This document shows, piece by piece, positions 15,853 through 24,661 of a stretch of 64,000 nt of DNA. Source of the stretch: Fodinibacter sp963695175 (GTDB lineage Bacteria; Actinomycetota; Actinomycetes; Actinomycetales; Dermatophilaceae); contig CAVOGG010000002.1 of assembly GCA_963695175.1 (NCBI GenBank), positions 310,001 through 374,000 on the forward strand, read 5' to 3'. Both the position numbers and the translations under genes were made by a program. Under the pieces are notes generated by a model that saw only the letters and a list, made by a program, of their open reading frames with translations, had not been told where the DNA came from and searched no databases. Position 1 is the first letter of the stretch. Each line of letters starts with the position of its first letter.

Positions 15853-16980
15853 ATGTCGATCGTCATCGTCGGCGCCGGCCTGGCCGGCGGCACCGCCGCC
15901 ACCGAGCTGCGCGAGCAGGGCCACGACGGCCCGGTCGTTCTCGTCGGGGCCGAGTCCCACGCACCCTACGAGCGGCCGCCGCTGTCCAAGGGCTACCTGC
16001 TCGGCAACGACCCGATCGACGACGCCTTCGTGCATCCGGTCGACTGGTACGCCGAGCACGACGTCGACCTGCGGCTCGGCACCGAGGCGACGGCGGTCGA
16101 CACCGACGCCCACGTGGTGCACCTCTCGACCGGTGAGCAGGTCACCTACGAGCGGCTCCTGCTCGCCACCGGGGCGGAGCCGCGGCGGCTCGCGCTCGCC
16201 GAGGACAGCGGTGTGCCCACGGCCTACCTGCGCACCATCGAGGACAGCGACCGGCTCAAGGCGGCCTTCGCGAAGGGCGGGCGGATCGCCGTCGTGGGCG
16301 CCGGCTGGATCGGGCTGGAGGCGGCCGCAGCCGCACGGTCGGCCGGCTGCGAGGTGACCGTCTTCGAGGTGGCCGACCTGCCGCTGCTGCGGGTGCTCGG
16401 GCCGACCGTGGCGCAGGCCTTCGCCGACCTGCACCGCAGCCACGGCGTCGAGCTGCGGCTGGGCACCCAGGTGACAGCCCAGGACCTCGAGGGAGCCGAC
16501 CTCGTCGTGGCCGGGGTGGGGGTGACGCCCCGGGTCGCGCTCGCCGAGGCCGCCGGGCTGGCCGTCGACAACGGGGTGCTCGTCGACGCCGGCCTGCACA
16601 CGTCGGTGCCGAGCGTGTTCGCCGTCGGAGACATCGCCAACCACGCACACCCCGTGCTGGGCCGACGGATCCGGGTCGAGCACTGGGACACCGCGATCAA
16701 CCAGGCCAAGGTCGCCGCGCACAACCTCGCCGGCGGCGACGAGGTCTACGACGCGATGCCCTACTTCTTCACCGACCAGTACGACCTGGGCATGGAGTAC
16801 GTCGGCCACGCCGGGGCCGACGACGAGGTGGTCGTGCACGGTGACCTCGAGGGCCTGGCGTTCCGCGCGTTCTGGCTGCGCGACGGCCGGGTCGTCGCGG
16901 CGATGCACGCCAACGACTGGGACGCGACAGACGACCTGCGCGCGGCGGTGGCCTCGGGGGAGCTCCCCCCTGCCCCCTGA
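15853..16980 (+). CDS. FAD/NAD(P)-dependent ferredoxin-reductase-like oxidoreductase
   Basis: The 375-residue flavoprotein opens with the FAD motif IVIVGAGLAGGTAATELREQG and YERPPLSKGYL, typical of ferredoxin/rubredoxin reductases. The NAD(P)H motif IAVVGAGWIGLEAAAAARSAG is near residue 145, VFAVGDIANHAHP near 255 and a C-terminal reductase domain (MPYFFTDQYDLGMEYVGHAG) follows. ATG 15853 has an ideal AAGGAGGT site. It would transfer electrons from NAD(P)H to a small redox partner such as a ferredoxin for an oxygenase, but no partner is encoded next to it. It stands alone, divergent from lysC. Confidence 0.9.
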   Translation: MSIVIVGAGLAGGTAATELREQGHDGPVVLVGAESHAPYERPPLSKGYLLGNDPIDDAFVHPVDWYAEHDVDLRLGTEATAVDTDAHVVHLSTGEQVTYERLLLATGAEPRRLALAEDSGVPTAYLRTIEDSDRLKAAFAKGGRIAVVGAGWIGLEAAAAARSAGCEVTVFEVADLPLLRVLGPTVAQAFADLHRSHGVELRLGTQVTAQDLEGADLVVAGVGVTPRVALAEAAGLAVDNGVLVDAGLHTSVPSVFAVGDIANHAHPVLGRRIRVEHWDTAINQAKVAAHNLAGGDEVYDAMPYFFTDQYDLGMEYVGHAGADDEVVVHGDLEGLAFRAFWLRDGRVVAAMHANDWDATDDLRAAVASGELPPAP

Positions 16981-16988
16981 CGGCGACG

Positions 16989-17543
16989 TCAGGGGTGGAG
17001 GGCGTCGAACTCGGCCTCGGACACGGCATCCGGGTCGGCGTCGAGCCGCACGTGCGCGAGCAGCGCCTGCACGACGCGCAGGGCGCAGGCCGCCCGCTCG
17101 CCCCAGTGCGAGAGGTAGCTGAACTGCCACCACCAGAGCGCCTCGACCGGACGGCCGGCGGCCTGGTGGCTCAACCCGTGGCTGAGCGCCGAGGCGATGT
17201 CGACCAGGTCGTTGCTGAGGTAGCCCACGGTGGGCTCGGGGTCGAGCACCGGGTCGGCGACGTCGGCGTACTCGTCGAGGCCCTCGAAGACGTTGGCGAG
17301 GTTCTCGCGCAGCGGGTCGACCTCGGCGTCGGGTCCGGGGTCGGGCTCGAAGCGCGCCACCGGCACGACGTCCTCGACGGCGCCGAGCCGGGCACCCATG
17401 ACGAGCACCTGGGACAGCGCGAGCAGGGCCATCGGCAGGGTGGCGTCGGGGCTGTTGCCCGCCGCGATCTCACGGACGGTGAGGAGGTACATCCGGGCGT
17501 CGGCCGCGGACTCCTCGGACAGCAGGGTCCAGTCGTCAGACAT
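16989..17543 (-). CDS. DUF5063-type protein downstream of recR
   Basis: This 184-residue acidic protein (MSDDWTLLSEESAADARMYL, VGYLSNDLVDIASALSHGLS, ALWWWQFSYLSHWGERAACALRV) has the pattern of the uncharacterised family that follows recR in many actinobacteria, now called DUF5063. The ATG at 17543 overlaps the recR 3' end by 8 bp and has GGAGG upstream, so it is translationally coupled. It is soluble and probably all-helical; no catalytic motif is visible. The conserved linkage suggests a role near RecR or DnaX, but this is only guilt by association. Confidence 0.72.
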   Translation of the reverse strand: MSDDWTLLSEESAADARMYLLTVREIAAGNSPDATLPMALLALSQVLVMGARLGAVEDVVPVARFEPDPGPDAEVDPLRENLANVFEGLDEYADVADPVLDPEPTVGYLSNDLVDIASALSHGLSHQAAGRPVEALWWWQFSYLSHWGERAACALRVVQALLAHVRLDADPDAVSEAEFDALHP

Positions 17544-18135
17544 CGAGCAACCTCCGCCCCTCGAACGCACGCCCCAGGGTGACCTCGTCGGCGTACTCGA
17601 GGTCGCCGCCCACCGGCAGCCCAGATGCCAGGCGGGTGACCCGCAGGCCGAACACCTTGAGCATCCGCGAGAGGTAGCTGGCGGTCGCCTCGCCCTCGAG
17701 GTTGGGGTCGGTCGCGATGATCACCTCGGTGACGACGCCGTCGCCGAGCCGGGCGAGCAGCTCGCGCACCCGCAGGTCGTCGGGGCCGATGCCGTCGATC
17801 GGGCTGATCGCGCCGCCGAGCACGTGGTAGCGGCCGCGGAACTCACGGGTGCGCTCGATGGCCACGACGTCCTTGGGCTCCTCGACGACGCAGATGGCGT
17901 GCACGTCGCGACGCGGGTCGAGGCAGATCCGGCAGCGGGTGGCTTCTGCGACGTTGAAGCACAGCTCACAGAACCGCACCCGCGCCTTGACCTCAGTCAG
18001 GGAGAGCACCAGCCGGTCGACGTCGGCCGGGTCGGCCTGCAGCAGGTGGAACGCGATCCGCTGCGCGCTCTTGGGACCGACGCCCGGCAGCCTGCCGAGC
18101 TCGTCGATGAGGTCCTGGACCGCGCCTTCGTACAC
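17536..18135 (-). CDS. recR: Recombination mediator RecR
   Basis: The 199-residue protein has the full RecR layout: an N-terminal helix-hairpin-helix (LIDELGRLPGVGPKSAQRIAF), a four-Cys zinc finger (CELCFNVAEATRCRIC, about residues 56-71), a Toprim domain with DVVAIERTREFRGRYHVLGG and VIIATDPNLEGEATASYL, and a C-terminal Walker-B-like region (RLASGLPVGGDLEYADEVTL). RecR works with RecO and RecF to load RecA at gapped DNA. Length is standard. In the usual arrangement it directly follows dnaX; here HMA and plsC genes lie between them. Confidence 0.96.
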   Translation of the reverse strand: MYEGAVQDLIDELGRLPGVGPKSAQRIAFHLLQADPADVDRLVLSLTEVKARVRFCELCFNVAEATRCRICLDPRRDVHAICVVEEPKDVVAIERTREFRGRYHVLGGAISPIDGIGPDDLRVRELLARLGDGVVTEVIIATDPNLEGEATASYLSRMLKVFGLRVTRLASGLPVGGDLEYADEVTLGRAFEGRRLLDV

Positions 18136-18211
18136 ACGTCGAGACTACGACCTCACGAGCACCCTGTCCTGCGCCGCCGCGCCCGGATGCCGGTGGGCCG
18201 TGTCGAGGCGG

Positions 18212-18436
18212 TCAGTCGCGCACGAGCACGTACTCGCCGGCCTCGTCGAGGGCGGCAACCACCTCGTCGTCGCCGAGCTCGCGCTCGGTGACGACGGTGA
18301 CCGCGGATGCACCGCCGCTGACCACCTCGACCTGGGCGTCGAGCACGCCGTCGAGGGCCATCAGCTCCTGGCTGACCGCGCGGGCGCAGTGCCCGCAGGT
18401 CAGCCCGGTGGCCTCGAACCGCAGGGTCGTCGACAC
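18212..18436 (-). CDS. Heavy-metal-associated (HMA) domain protein, CopZ-like
   Basis: The 74-residue product is a single HMA ferredoxin-like domain with the metal-binding CxxC motif in GLTCGHCARAVSQEL. The GTG at 18436 is preceded by AGGAGG. Such proteins bind Cu(I) or Zn(II) and hand it to a P-type ATPase or repressor. No ATPase or CsoR gene is in view, so the partner lies elsewhere. It sits 13 bp after the plsC gene on the same strand. Confidence 0.85.
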   Translation of the reverse strand: MSTTLRFEATGLTCGHCARAVSQELMALDGVLDAQVEVVSGGASAVTVVTERELGDDEVVAALDEAGEYVLVRD

Positions 18437-18449
18437 GGTGCGGTCCTCC

Positions 18450-19145
18450 TCAGATGCCGACCGCCGCGCCGGTCGACCCGGGCGGCAGCTCGTTGTACGT
18501 GTCGGCCCGCTCCTGGCCGGACAGGGCGGCGATGGCGTCCATGACCTCGTCGGTGAGCAGGCGGCGCGCCTTCCCGGCGGGCAGGTCGGCGAAGGACGCG
18601 GGGTAGATGGGCCGGCCGAAGGCGACCCGCACCCGCGCCAGCCGGGGAAAGCTCGCCCCGACCGGCTGCACCTGGTCGGTGCCGGCCAGACCGACCGGCA
18701 CGACCGGCACGCCGGCGGTGAGCGCGAGCCAGGCCACTCCGGTGCGCCCCTTGTAGAGGCGACCGTCGCGCGAGCGGGTGCCCTCGGGGTAGATGCCGAA
18801 CCCACCACCTTCGCGCAGCACGAGGAGGGCGGCGTCGAGCGACTCCTGGGCCGCCCGCGAGGAGTGCCGGTCGACGGGGATCGCGTTGGAGTTCGCGAAG
18901 AAGGCACGCCGGACCGCTCCACTCACCCCGGTGCCGGTGAAGTAGTCGGACTTCGCGAGGAAGGCCACCGGCCGCGGCGCCGCGATCGGGATGGCGAAGG
19001 AGTCGATGAACGACAGGTGGTTGCTCGCGATCAGCACGCCGCCGGTGGGCGGGACGTTCTCGGTGCCGGTGATGGTCGGCCGCCAGATCACCTTGGACAG
19101 GGGTGCGACCACGCCGTGGCTGATGCGGTACGAGCGGGCGCTCAC
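18450..19145 (-). CDS. 1-acylglycerol-3-phosphate acyltransferase (PlsC family)
   Basis: The 231-residue protein has the acyltransferase blocks NHLSFIDSFAIP (the HX4D catalytic motif, about residue 42), FFANSNAIPVDRHS, YPEGTRSRDGRLYKGRTG (acceptor phosphate binding) and VPVVPVGLAGTDQV. It would add the second acyl chain of phosphatidic acid at the inner membrane face. The GTG at 19145 overlaps the dnaX stop (GTGA, 19142-19145). The long C-terminal region DEVMDAIAALSGQERADTYN is typical of actinobacterial homologues. Coupling to dnaX is probably operon economy rather than function. Confidence 0.9.
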   Translation of the reverse strand: MSARSYRISHGVVAPLSKVIWRPTITGTENVPPTGGVLIASNHLSFIDSFAIPIAAPRPVAFLAKSDYFTGTGVSGAVRRAFFANSNAIPVDRHSSRAAQESLDAALLVLREGGGFGIYPEGTRSRDGRLYKGRTGVAWLALTAGVPVVPVGLAGTDQVQPVGASFPRLARVRVAFGRPIYPASFADLPAGKARRLLTDEVMDAIAALSGQERADTYNELPPGSTGAAVGI

Positions 19146-21359
19146 CGGGGGTCCTCCGCGATGACGGTGCCCCCGAGGATGCGTTCGACCACCGGCACAC
19201 CGACATCGGTCAGGTCGTCGATCGACTCGTCGTCGTCGCTGATCGCCGTGTCGTCGACGACGCGCTCGGTCGCGACGACCTCGGTCTCGACGGCCACCGC
19301 TGCCTTCGCCTGCTCGAGCGGGCTGGCCCACGACGGAGCGGTGTCGGGCGGTGGGGGCGCGTCGGACCAGCTCGCGGGCTCGCGGCCGCGGGAGGAACCG
19401 CCAGGCGCGCCCGGCCCGGTCGCGGCGAGCGCCGCACCGCCGGAGCGGGACGCGCCGGGGCCGGAGTCGTCGCCCGACCCGGGCGCCGAGGTGGGTGACG
19501 GCGTGGCGGCGGGGGGCGCGGCTGACGACCCGGCATCCCTTGACCCCGACGGGCCGGACGACACCGACGGCGGCGGCGCGGGTGCGCGGGGGCACCGACG
19601 TCGTCGGAGGGCACCCCCTCGACGCGGGCGTCGACGCCGAGGACGTCGATCAGGGCCTGGCGCACGTAGTCGGCGTGGGCCCCGCGACGGAACGTCTCGG
19701 CCAGCCCGACGGTCGAGATGCCGAGCAGCACGCGCTGACCGTCGTAGTCGAGGACCTGGGCGTTCTGCGCGACGAAGGTCCAGGTGACCCGCTTGTTGCG
19801 GCTCAGCCACTCGAGCACGTCGGGCCACGAACGACGCAGCGCGTCGGTGTCGAGACCACCGGGGCCCTTGGGGTGGGCGACCGGAGCCGGCTCGGGAGGC
19901 TCGGCGGCAACGGATGCCGTCGCGGCCACTGGTGCTGGCTCGCGCGACCGGCCGGATGCCGGTGGGGCCGGTGCCGCGGCCTCGCTCGGCGCTTCGTGCT
20001 CGGGCGGGGCGTCGTCGTCGGGCGGCGGCTCGTGCTCGACCGACGGCGGGCCGGACGGGGCGGTCGGGCGCCGCCGCGAACACCGGGGCCGCCGCGGGGG
20101 GAGTCTGTGGTGCGGGCGAGGGCGGTGCGGGCCGCCGCCGGCGGAGCCGCAGTGGGGGGTGCGGGCGCGGCGTACGAGACCGCTGCCGTCGGCACCCCGC
20201 CGACGTCGAGGCGGCGCTCGAGCCGGTCGAGGCGCGCGGCGTACCCGGCCTCGCCGGCGGCGCCGGGCAGCAGGATGCGGGCGGCGATGAGCTCGAGCTG
20301 AAGGCGCGGGGCGGTGGCGCCGGTCATCTCGGTGAGCCCGGAGTTGACGACGTCGGCGGCCCGCGAGAGCGCCCCGGGGCCGAACGAGGCGGCCTGCCGC
20401 CGCATCCGCTCGAGCTGGTCCTCGGGCACGTGCCGCAGCACCTGGCCGGCGCCGTCGGGCAGGGCCGCGACGACGATGAGGTCGCGCAGCCGCTCGAGGA
20501 GGTCTTCCACGAAGCGCCGCGGGTCGAGCCCGGTCTCGACCACCTTGTCGATGGAGCGGAACACCGAGGCCGCGTCACCGGCCGCGAAGGCGTCGATGGC
20601 GGCGTCGAGCAGCTCGCCGTCGGTGAAGCCGAGCAGGGCCGCAGCCGACTCGTAGGTGAGGCCGTCGGGCCCGGAACCCGCGATCAGCTGGTCGAGCACC
20701 GAGAGCGAGTCACGCACCGAACCGCCACCGGCGCGCACGACGAACGACAGCACGCCCGGCGCCACGGCGACGCCCTCCTTGACGCACAGCTCTTCCATGT
20801 ACGCCTGCAGCCGGGCGGGCGGCACGAGCCGGAAGGGGTAGTGGTGCGTGCGCGAGCGGATGGTGCCGATGACCTTCTCGGGCTCGGTGGTCGCGAAGAC
20901 GAACTTCACGTGCTCGGGCGGCTCCTCGACGATCTTGAGCAGCGCGTTGAAGCCCTGCGGCGTCACCATGTGCGCCTCGTCGATGATGTAGATCTTGTAG
21001 CGGCTCTGCGCCGGGCCGTAGGACGCGCGCTCGCGCAGGTCGCGGGCGTCGTCGACACCGCCGTGGCTCGCGGCGTCGATCTCGATGACGTCGACGGTGC
21101 CGGAGCCCCCCCGGGCCAGTGCCACGCACGAGTCGCAGGTGCCGCACGGCTCGGGGGTGGGCCCCGACTCGCAGTTCAGGCAACGGGCCAGGATGCGCGC
21201 GCTGGTGGTCTTGCCGCACCCGCGCGGACCGCTGAACAGGTAGGCGTGGTTGACCCGCCCGGTGCGCAGCGCCTGCATCAGCGGCTCCGTCACGTGCTCC
21301 TGCCCGATGACGTCGGTGAACGTCTCGGGGCGGTAGCGGCGGTACAGGGCGGTGCTCAC
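19142..21359 (-). CDS. dnaX: DNA polymerase III gamma/tau subunit, three apparent frameshifts
   Basis: The N-terminal 390 residues are intact: STALYRRYRPETFTDVIGQE, Walker A in GPRGCGKTTSARILA, a zinc module (CLNCESGPTPEPCGTCDSC), IIDEAHMVTPQGFNALLK and sensor-2 regions of the clamp loader. The alanine/proline-rich tau linker then changes frame three times. One extra base lies in the G-run at about 20095-20101 and one near 20057-20064; one base is missing in the run at about 19587-19591. Reading through gives VFAAAPDRPVRP, then PSVEHEPPPDDD to LDTDALRRSWPDVLEWLSRN (tau C-domain), then VSSGPSGSRDAG and the end VPVVERILGGTVIAEDPR. The gene is essential, so homopolymer errors are likelier than loss. 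It starts at GTG 21359. Confidence 0.85.
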
Positions 21360-21508
21360 GGTCCGAACCCTAGTCGCGATACCGGACACCGGGCACGCCG
21401 CACATCCCGCTGTGGACGCCACCCCACCGGCGGTGCCGGGTCGGGTCGCGCCGACCTGCCGCGCTAAGGTCACGACGACCGGTGCAGGGCGACGCGGAGG
21501 TGGCCGAC

Positions 21509-22165
21509 GTGACCGCAGAACCCCACCCGGGATGCCGGGTCGTGGCCGACCAGGTCTGCAAGGTGCTCGAGGTCACGACGCTGCTCCCCGCCATCAGCCT
21601 GGTCGCCGAACCGGGCTCCTGCGTCGTCGTGCGAGGCCCGAACGGGTCCGGCAAGACCACCCTGCTGCGCCTCGTCGCCGGGCTGCTCGCGCCCACCAGC
21701 GGCACCGTGACGATCGACGGCGACCCGGCCGACGAGCGACGACGCTCCACCCGGGAGAACGTCGCCGCGCTGATCGGGCCACCGGCGGCCTACCGCGACC
21801 TCACCCTGGCCGACCACCTGACCCTCGTCGACGCGACGTGGGGCCGCGAGGCTCGCACCTGCGTCGAGCGGGTGGGCGAAGCGCTCGACACCTTCGGTCT
21901 CGGTGCGATGGGCGAGCGCTTCCCGCACGAGCTGTCCTCCGGCCAGGGACAGCTGTTCCGGTTGGCGCTCACCTGGTTCCGACCCGCGCGGCTGCTCATC
22001 CTCGACGAGCCCGAGCAGCGGCTCGACACCGACCGGCGCGTCATGGTCGGAGACCTGGTGCGGGCGCGCTGCGCCGAGGGCACGACGGTGCTGATGGCCT
22101 GCCACGACCCGGCGCTGACGGCATCCGTCGCCGACGAGGTGGTCGACGTCGGCGGCCCCGCATGA
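21509..22165 (+). CDS. ABC transporter ATP-binding protein
   Basis: The 218-residue ATPase has Walker A (VVVRGPNGSGKTTLLRLVAG), the signature region (FPHELSSGQGQLFRLAL, with SSGQ in place of LSGGQ), Walker B (LLILDEPEQRLDTDRR) and the H-loop (VLMACHDPALTA). GTG 21509 is chosen because GGAGG lies 9 bp upstream; an earlier GTG at 21482 lacks a site. Its stop overlaps the start of the membrane protein (ATGA at 22162-22165), so they make one transporter. The substrate is unknown; an exporter or a copper/heme-type CcmA-like role is possible. Confidence 0.85.
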   Translation: MTAEPHPGCRVVADQVCKVLEVTTLLPAISLVAEPGSCVVVRGPNGSGKTTLLRLVAGLLAPTSGTVTIDGDPADERRRSTRENVAALIGPPAAYRDLTLADHLTLVDATWGREARTCVERVGEALDTFGLGAMGERFPHELSSGQGQLFRLALTWFRPARLLILDEPEQRLDTDRRVMVGDLVRARCAEGTTVLMACHDPALTASVADEVVDVGGPA

Positions 22166-23601
22166 ACGCCGCCGAGCAGCGGGCCCAGGACAAGGAGCGG
22201 CTCGAGGACGTCACCCACGTGCTCCACGGCCCGCACGGCACCGGGGCGGTGCAACGGGTGCTGTATGCCGTGTACCTCCTCGCGCTGCTCGCGTTCACGT
22301 ACGGCTTCACGGTGGCGCGCGCCCTGTTCATCACGAGCGACCCGGGGTGGCTCCACGACCGGCTGCTCGGGCCCGGCGCGGCAGTGGTCGCCGTCGTCCT
22401 GGCCGTGGCGTTGACGGCGCTCGTCCACGGTCTCGGGCGTCGCCGTGGCCCGGTCGTGCCTCCGCTCCCGTGGGTCGACCACGTCGTCGCCGGCCCCTTC
22501 GACCGGGCGGCCACCCTGCGGGAGTGGTGGCTCGTCTCCGCCACGCTGCTGGTCGCGGGCGCGACGGTCTTCGCCGGGGTGCTCGGGGGTGGCCTGTGGG
22601 CGTCGGGCACGACCGGGCCCACCTCCCTCGTCGTCGCGCTCGTCGTCGGCCCGGCGCTGGGGGTGGTGGTCGCCGCAGCGTGGCTCGCCGGCCAGGTGGG
22701 CGCCGGTGAGTCGGGGGCCGACCAGGTGCCGACGACCGATGGTGGCCGCGGACGCGGGCTCCGCGCGCTCAGCCCGTCGGCCGCGCTCCGCCGCCTCGGG
22801 CTGACCGCGCTGCGCGCCCAGAGCATCCGCTCCACGCGGCTGGGCGGCGCGGTGCTCGCGGGCGACCTGCGCGCCGCCCGCCTCGAGGCCGCCACCCCCG
22901 TCCACCGCGGGCGGGGACTGCGGCTGAGGTCGCACGGTCGCCTCCTCACCGTCGTGGCCCGTGACCTGCTCGGCCTTCGCCGGCAGCCCGGCCTGCTGCT
23001 CTCCGGAGCCCTGCTCACCGCCCCGGGCGCGGCCGGCGTCGCCTGGTCGCTCAGCGACCCGGAGGTGCCGGTGGCGCTCGCCGTCGTGGCGGTGGCAGCC
23101 CTGTACCTCGGCGTCGGGGTGTGGGCCGAGGGCCTGCGCCTGCTGGGCGACACCCTCGGCACCCCGCGGCTCAGCGGCCTGGGGCTGGGAACGGAGGCCG
23201 GCGCACACACCGCGCTCCCGGCATCCCTGTTCGTCCTCGTCGCGCTGCCCCTGGGCGTGGCGGTGCGTGCGCTGGTCCCGGCCAGCTCCGTCGGTGTCGG
23301 GAGCGTGCTCCTCTGGGTGGTGGGGGTCGGGGCGCTCGTCCTCGCGGCGCAGTGGGTGGCCGCGTTCCGCGGGCGGCCGCCGTTCCTCGCGTTCCTCCCG
23401 GACGTCGGGCCGATGGTGATGACGCTGTGGTTCGCCCGCTCCCTCGTGCTCTGCGCGGTCGTCGGTGGCCTGCTGACCGCCCGCGCTGCCCACGCCGGGG
23501 GGCCGGGAGCCTCCGGCGCCACCCTCCTGGTGGCCGTGGCGCTGTGCGGGCTGTGGGGTTACCGAACCCTGCGGTCCGCGGCGGACGAGCACCGGGTCTG
23601 A
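22162..23601 (+). CDS. Large multi-helix membrane partner of the ABC ATPase
   Basis: The 479-residue protein has about 10-12 hydrophobic segments, for example VLYAVYLLALLAFTYGFTVA (residues 32-52), VVAVVLAVALTALVHGL, WLVSATLLVAGATVFAGVLG, VVALVVGPALGVVVAAAWL and, at the C-terminus, SLVLCAVVGGLLTAR and TLLVAVALCGLWGYRTL. A soluble loop at about 195-255 is rich in Arg and Ala. It is fused by overlapping stop/start to the ATPase. This pairing of a short ATPase with a long membrane protein is common in actinobacteria (DUF6297-like, tentative). No substrate motif is visible. Confidence 0.72.
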   Translation: MNAAEQRAQDKERLEDVTHVLHGPHGTGAVQRVLYAVYLLALLAFTYGFTVARALFITSDPGWLHDRLLGPGAAVVAVVLAVALTALVHGLGRRRGPVVPPLPWVDHVVAGPFDRAATLREWWLVSATLLVAGATVFAGVLGGGLWASGTTGPTSLVVALVVGPALGVVVAAAWLAGQVGAGESGADQVPTTDGGRGRGLRALSPSAALRRLGLTALRAQSIRSTRLGGAVLAGDLRAARLEAATPVHRGRGLRLRSHGRLLTVVARDLLGLRRQPGLLLSGALLTAPGAAGVAWSLSDPEVPVALAVVAVAALYLGVGVWAEGLRLLGDTLGTPRLSGLGLGTEAGAHTALPASLFVLVALPLGVAVRALVPASSVGVGSVLLWVVGVGALVLAAQWVAAFRGRPPFLAFLPDVGPMVMTLWFARSLVLCAVVGGLLTARAAHAGGPGASGATLLVAVALCGLWGYRTLRSAADEHRV

Positions 23602-23680
23602 CCCAGCTCGGGACGACACCACTGTCCGCACCGGCGACCCGCGTTCGGTCGCACGGGGGTTCGCGGCTTACCCTCGTGAC

Positions 23681-24442
23681 GTGCGCATCGACGTCTGGTC
23701 CGACATCCTCTGCCCCTTCTGCCACCTCGGCCGGCGGCACCTCGAGCTCGCCCTCGAGCAGTTCGAGCACGGCGACGAGGTGGGGGTCGTCTGGCACAGC
23801 TTCCAGCTCGACCGCACCGCGCCCGCCGTCGACGACACCCCGGCCATCGACCGGGTCGCCGACAAGTACGGCGTCCCGCGCGAGCAGATGGTCGCCCAGC
23901 ACGAGCGGATGGCGGCCGACGCCGCCGCCGTCGGGCTCGACTTCCAGTGGGCCACGCTGCGCGGCGGCAACTCCTACGACGCGCACCGGCTGATCCACCT
24001 CGCCCGCGCCCACGGCCGCGAGGACGAGGTCACCGCGCGGGTCATGCGGGCCTGGTACACCGAGGGCCAGTCCATCGGCGACCCGGAGACGCTCGTGCGG
24101 CTCGGCGTCGAGGGCGGCCTCGACGAGGCCGCCGTGCGCGACCTGCTCGCCGGCGACGACCACGGCATCGACGTGCGCACCGACCTCGCGCTCGCCTCGC
24201 AGATCGGCATCACCTCGGTGCCCACCTTCGTGCTCGACCAGAAGTTCGGCGTCAGCGGCGCCCAGCCGGTCGAGGTGATGCTCAACGCCATCCGCCAGGT
24301 CTGGGACCTGCAGGGCACCGAGCCCGAGCCGGTCGCCGAGGCCGGTGGCTGCGGCGGCGGCTGCTGCGGCGGCGCCTGCGGGTCCGGCGGCGAGGCCGTG
24401 GCCGACCAGACCGCGGATGCCGTGGAGCCCGCGACCCGCTGA
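23681..24442 (+). CDS. DsbA/FrnE-family oxidoreductase with Cys/Gly-rich tail
   Basis: The 253-residue cytoplasmic protein matches the FrnE branch of the DsbA family: MRIDVWSDILCPFCHLGRRH with the CPFC redox motif, an inserted helical domain (NSYDAHRLIHLARAHGREDE, VMRAWYTEGQSIGDPETL), and the cis-Pro loop SQIGITSVPTFVLDQKFGVSGAQP. No signal peptide is present. GTG 23681 is the only sensible start. After residue 220 there is a tail GGCGGGCCGGACGSGG with four cysteines, which looks like a metal-binding or thiol-buffer appendage not needed for the fold. Confidence 0.88.
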   Translation: MRIDVWSDILCPFCHLGRRHLELALEQFEHGDEVGVVWHSFQLDRTAPAVDDTPAIDRVADKYGVPREQMVAQHERMAADAAAVGLDFQWATLRGGNSYDAHRLIHLARAHGREDEVTARVMRAWYTEGQSIGDPETLVRLGVEGGLDEAAVRDLLAGDDHGIDVRTDLALASQIGITSVPTFVLDQKFGVSGAQPVEVMLNAIRQVWDLQGTEPEPVAEAGGCGGGCCGGACGSGGEAVADQTADAVEPATR

Positions 24443-24520
24443 CCCGGCGTTCGCGGTCACAGCAAGCCACTCCCGAGTCACCCGGCTCGGCCTCACCGGC
24501 ATGCCCGCGTCCGGGTACGA

Positions 24521-24609
24521 GGACACCCCGCGTACCTGGAAGAGCCCACCTGCCCTTGCTGCATTCCTGCCCTGGGGGAGTTCGGCGGGGTACCACCACG
24601 CGGGGTGCC
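24521..24609 (-). ncRNA. ffs: Bacterial small SRP RNA (4.5S RNA)
   Basis: On the minus strand the segment reads 5' GGCACCCCGCGU at 24609 and ends ACGCGGGGUGUCC at 24521, the two ends pairing. The apical domain holds CCCAGGGCAGGAAUGCAGCA followed by AGGGCAGGUGGG, the conserved Ffh-binding internal loops and GGAA-type cap of actinobacterial 4.5S RNA. It guides nascent membrane proteins with Ffh. Its place beside tRNA-Ser and upstream of dnaX on the same strand is the standard actinobacterial order, with three plus-strand genes inserted between. Ends are approximate to a few bases. Confidence 0.88.
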
Positions 24610-24661
24610 GCGCACGATCCTAGGCGCGCCGGCGGCATCCCGGAAATCCGGGTGCCGTGGG

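Noticed and set aside
19142..21359. Programmed ribosomal frameshift in dnaX producing gamma and tau
   Set aside because: The three shifts occur far apart, at GC homopolymers, with mixed sign and no slippery heptamer A_AAA_AAG; they restore a normal full-length protein, so sequencing error is simpler.
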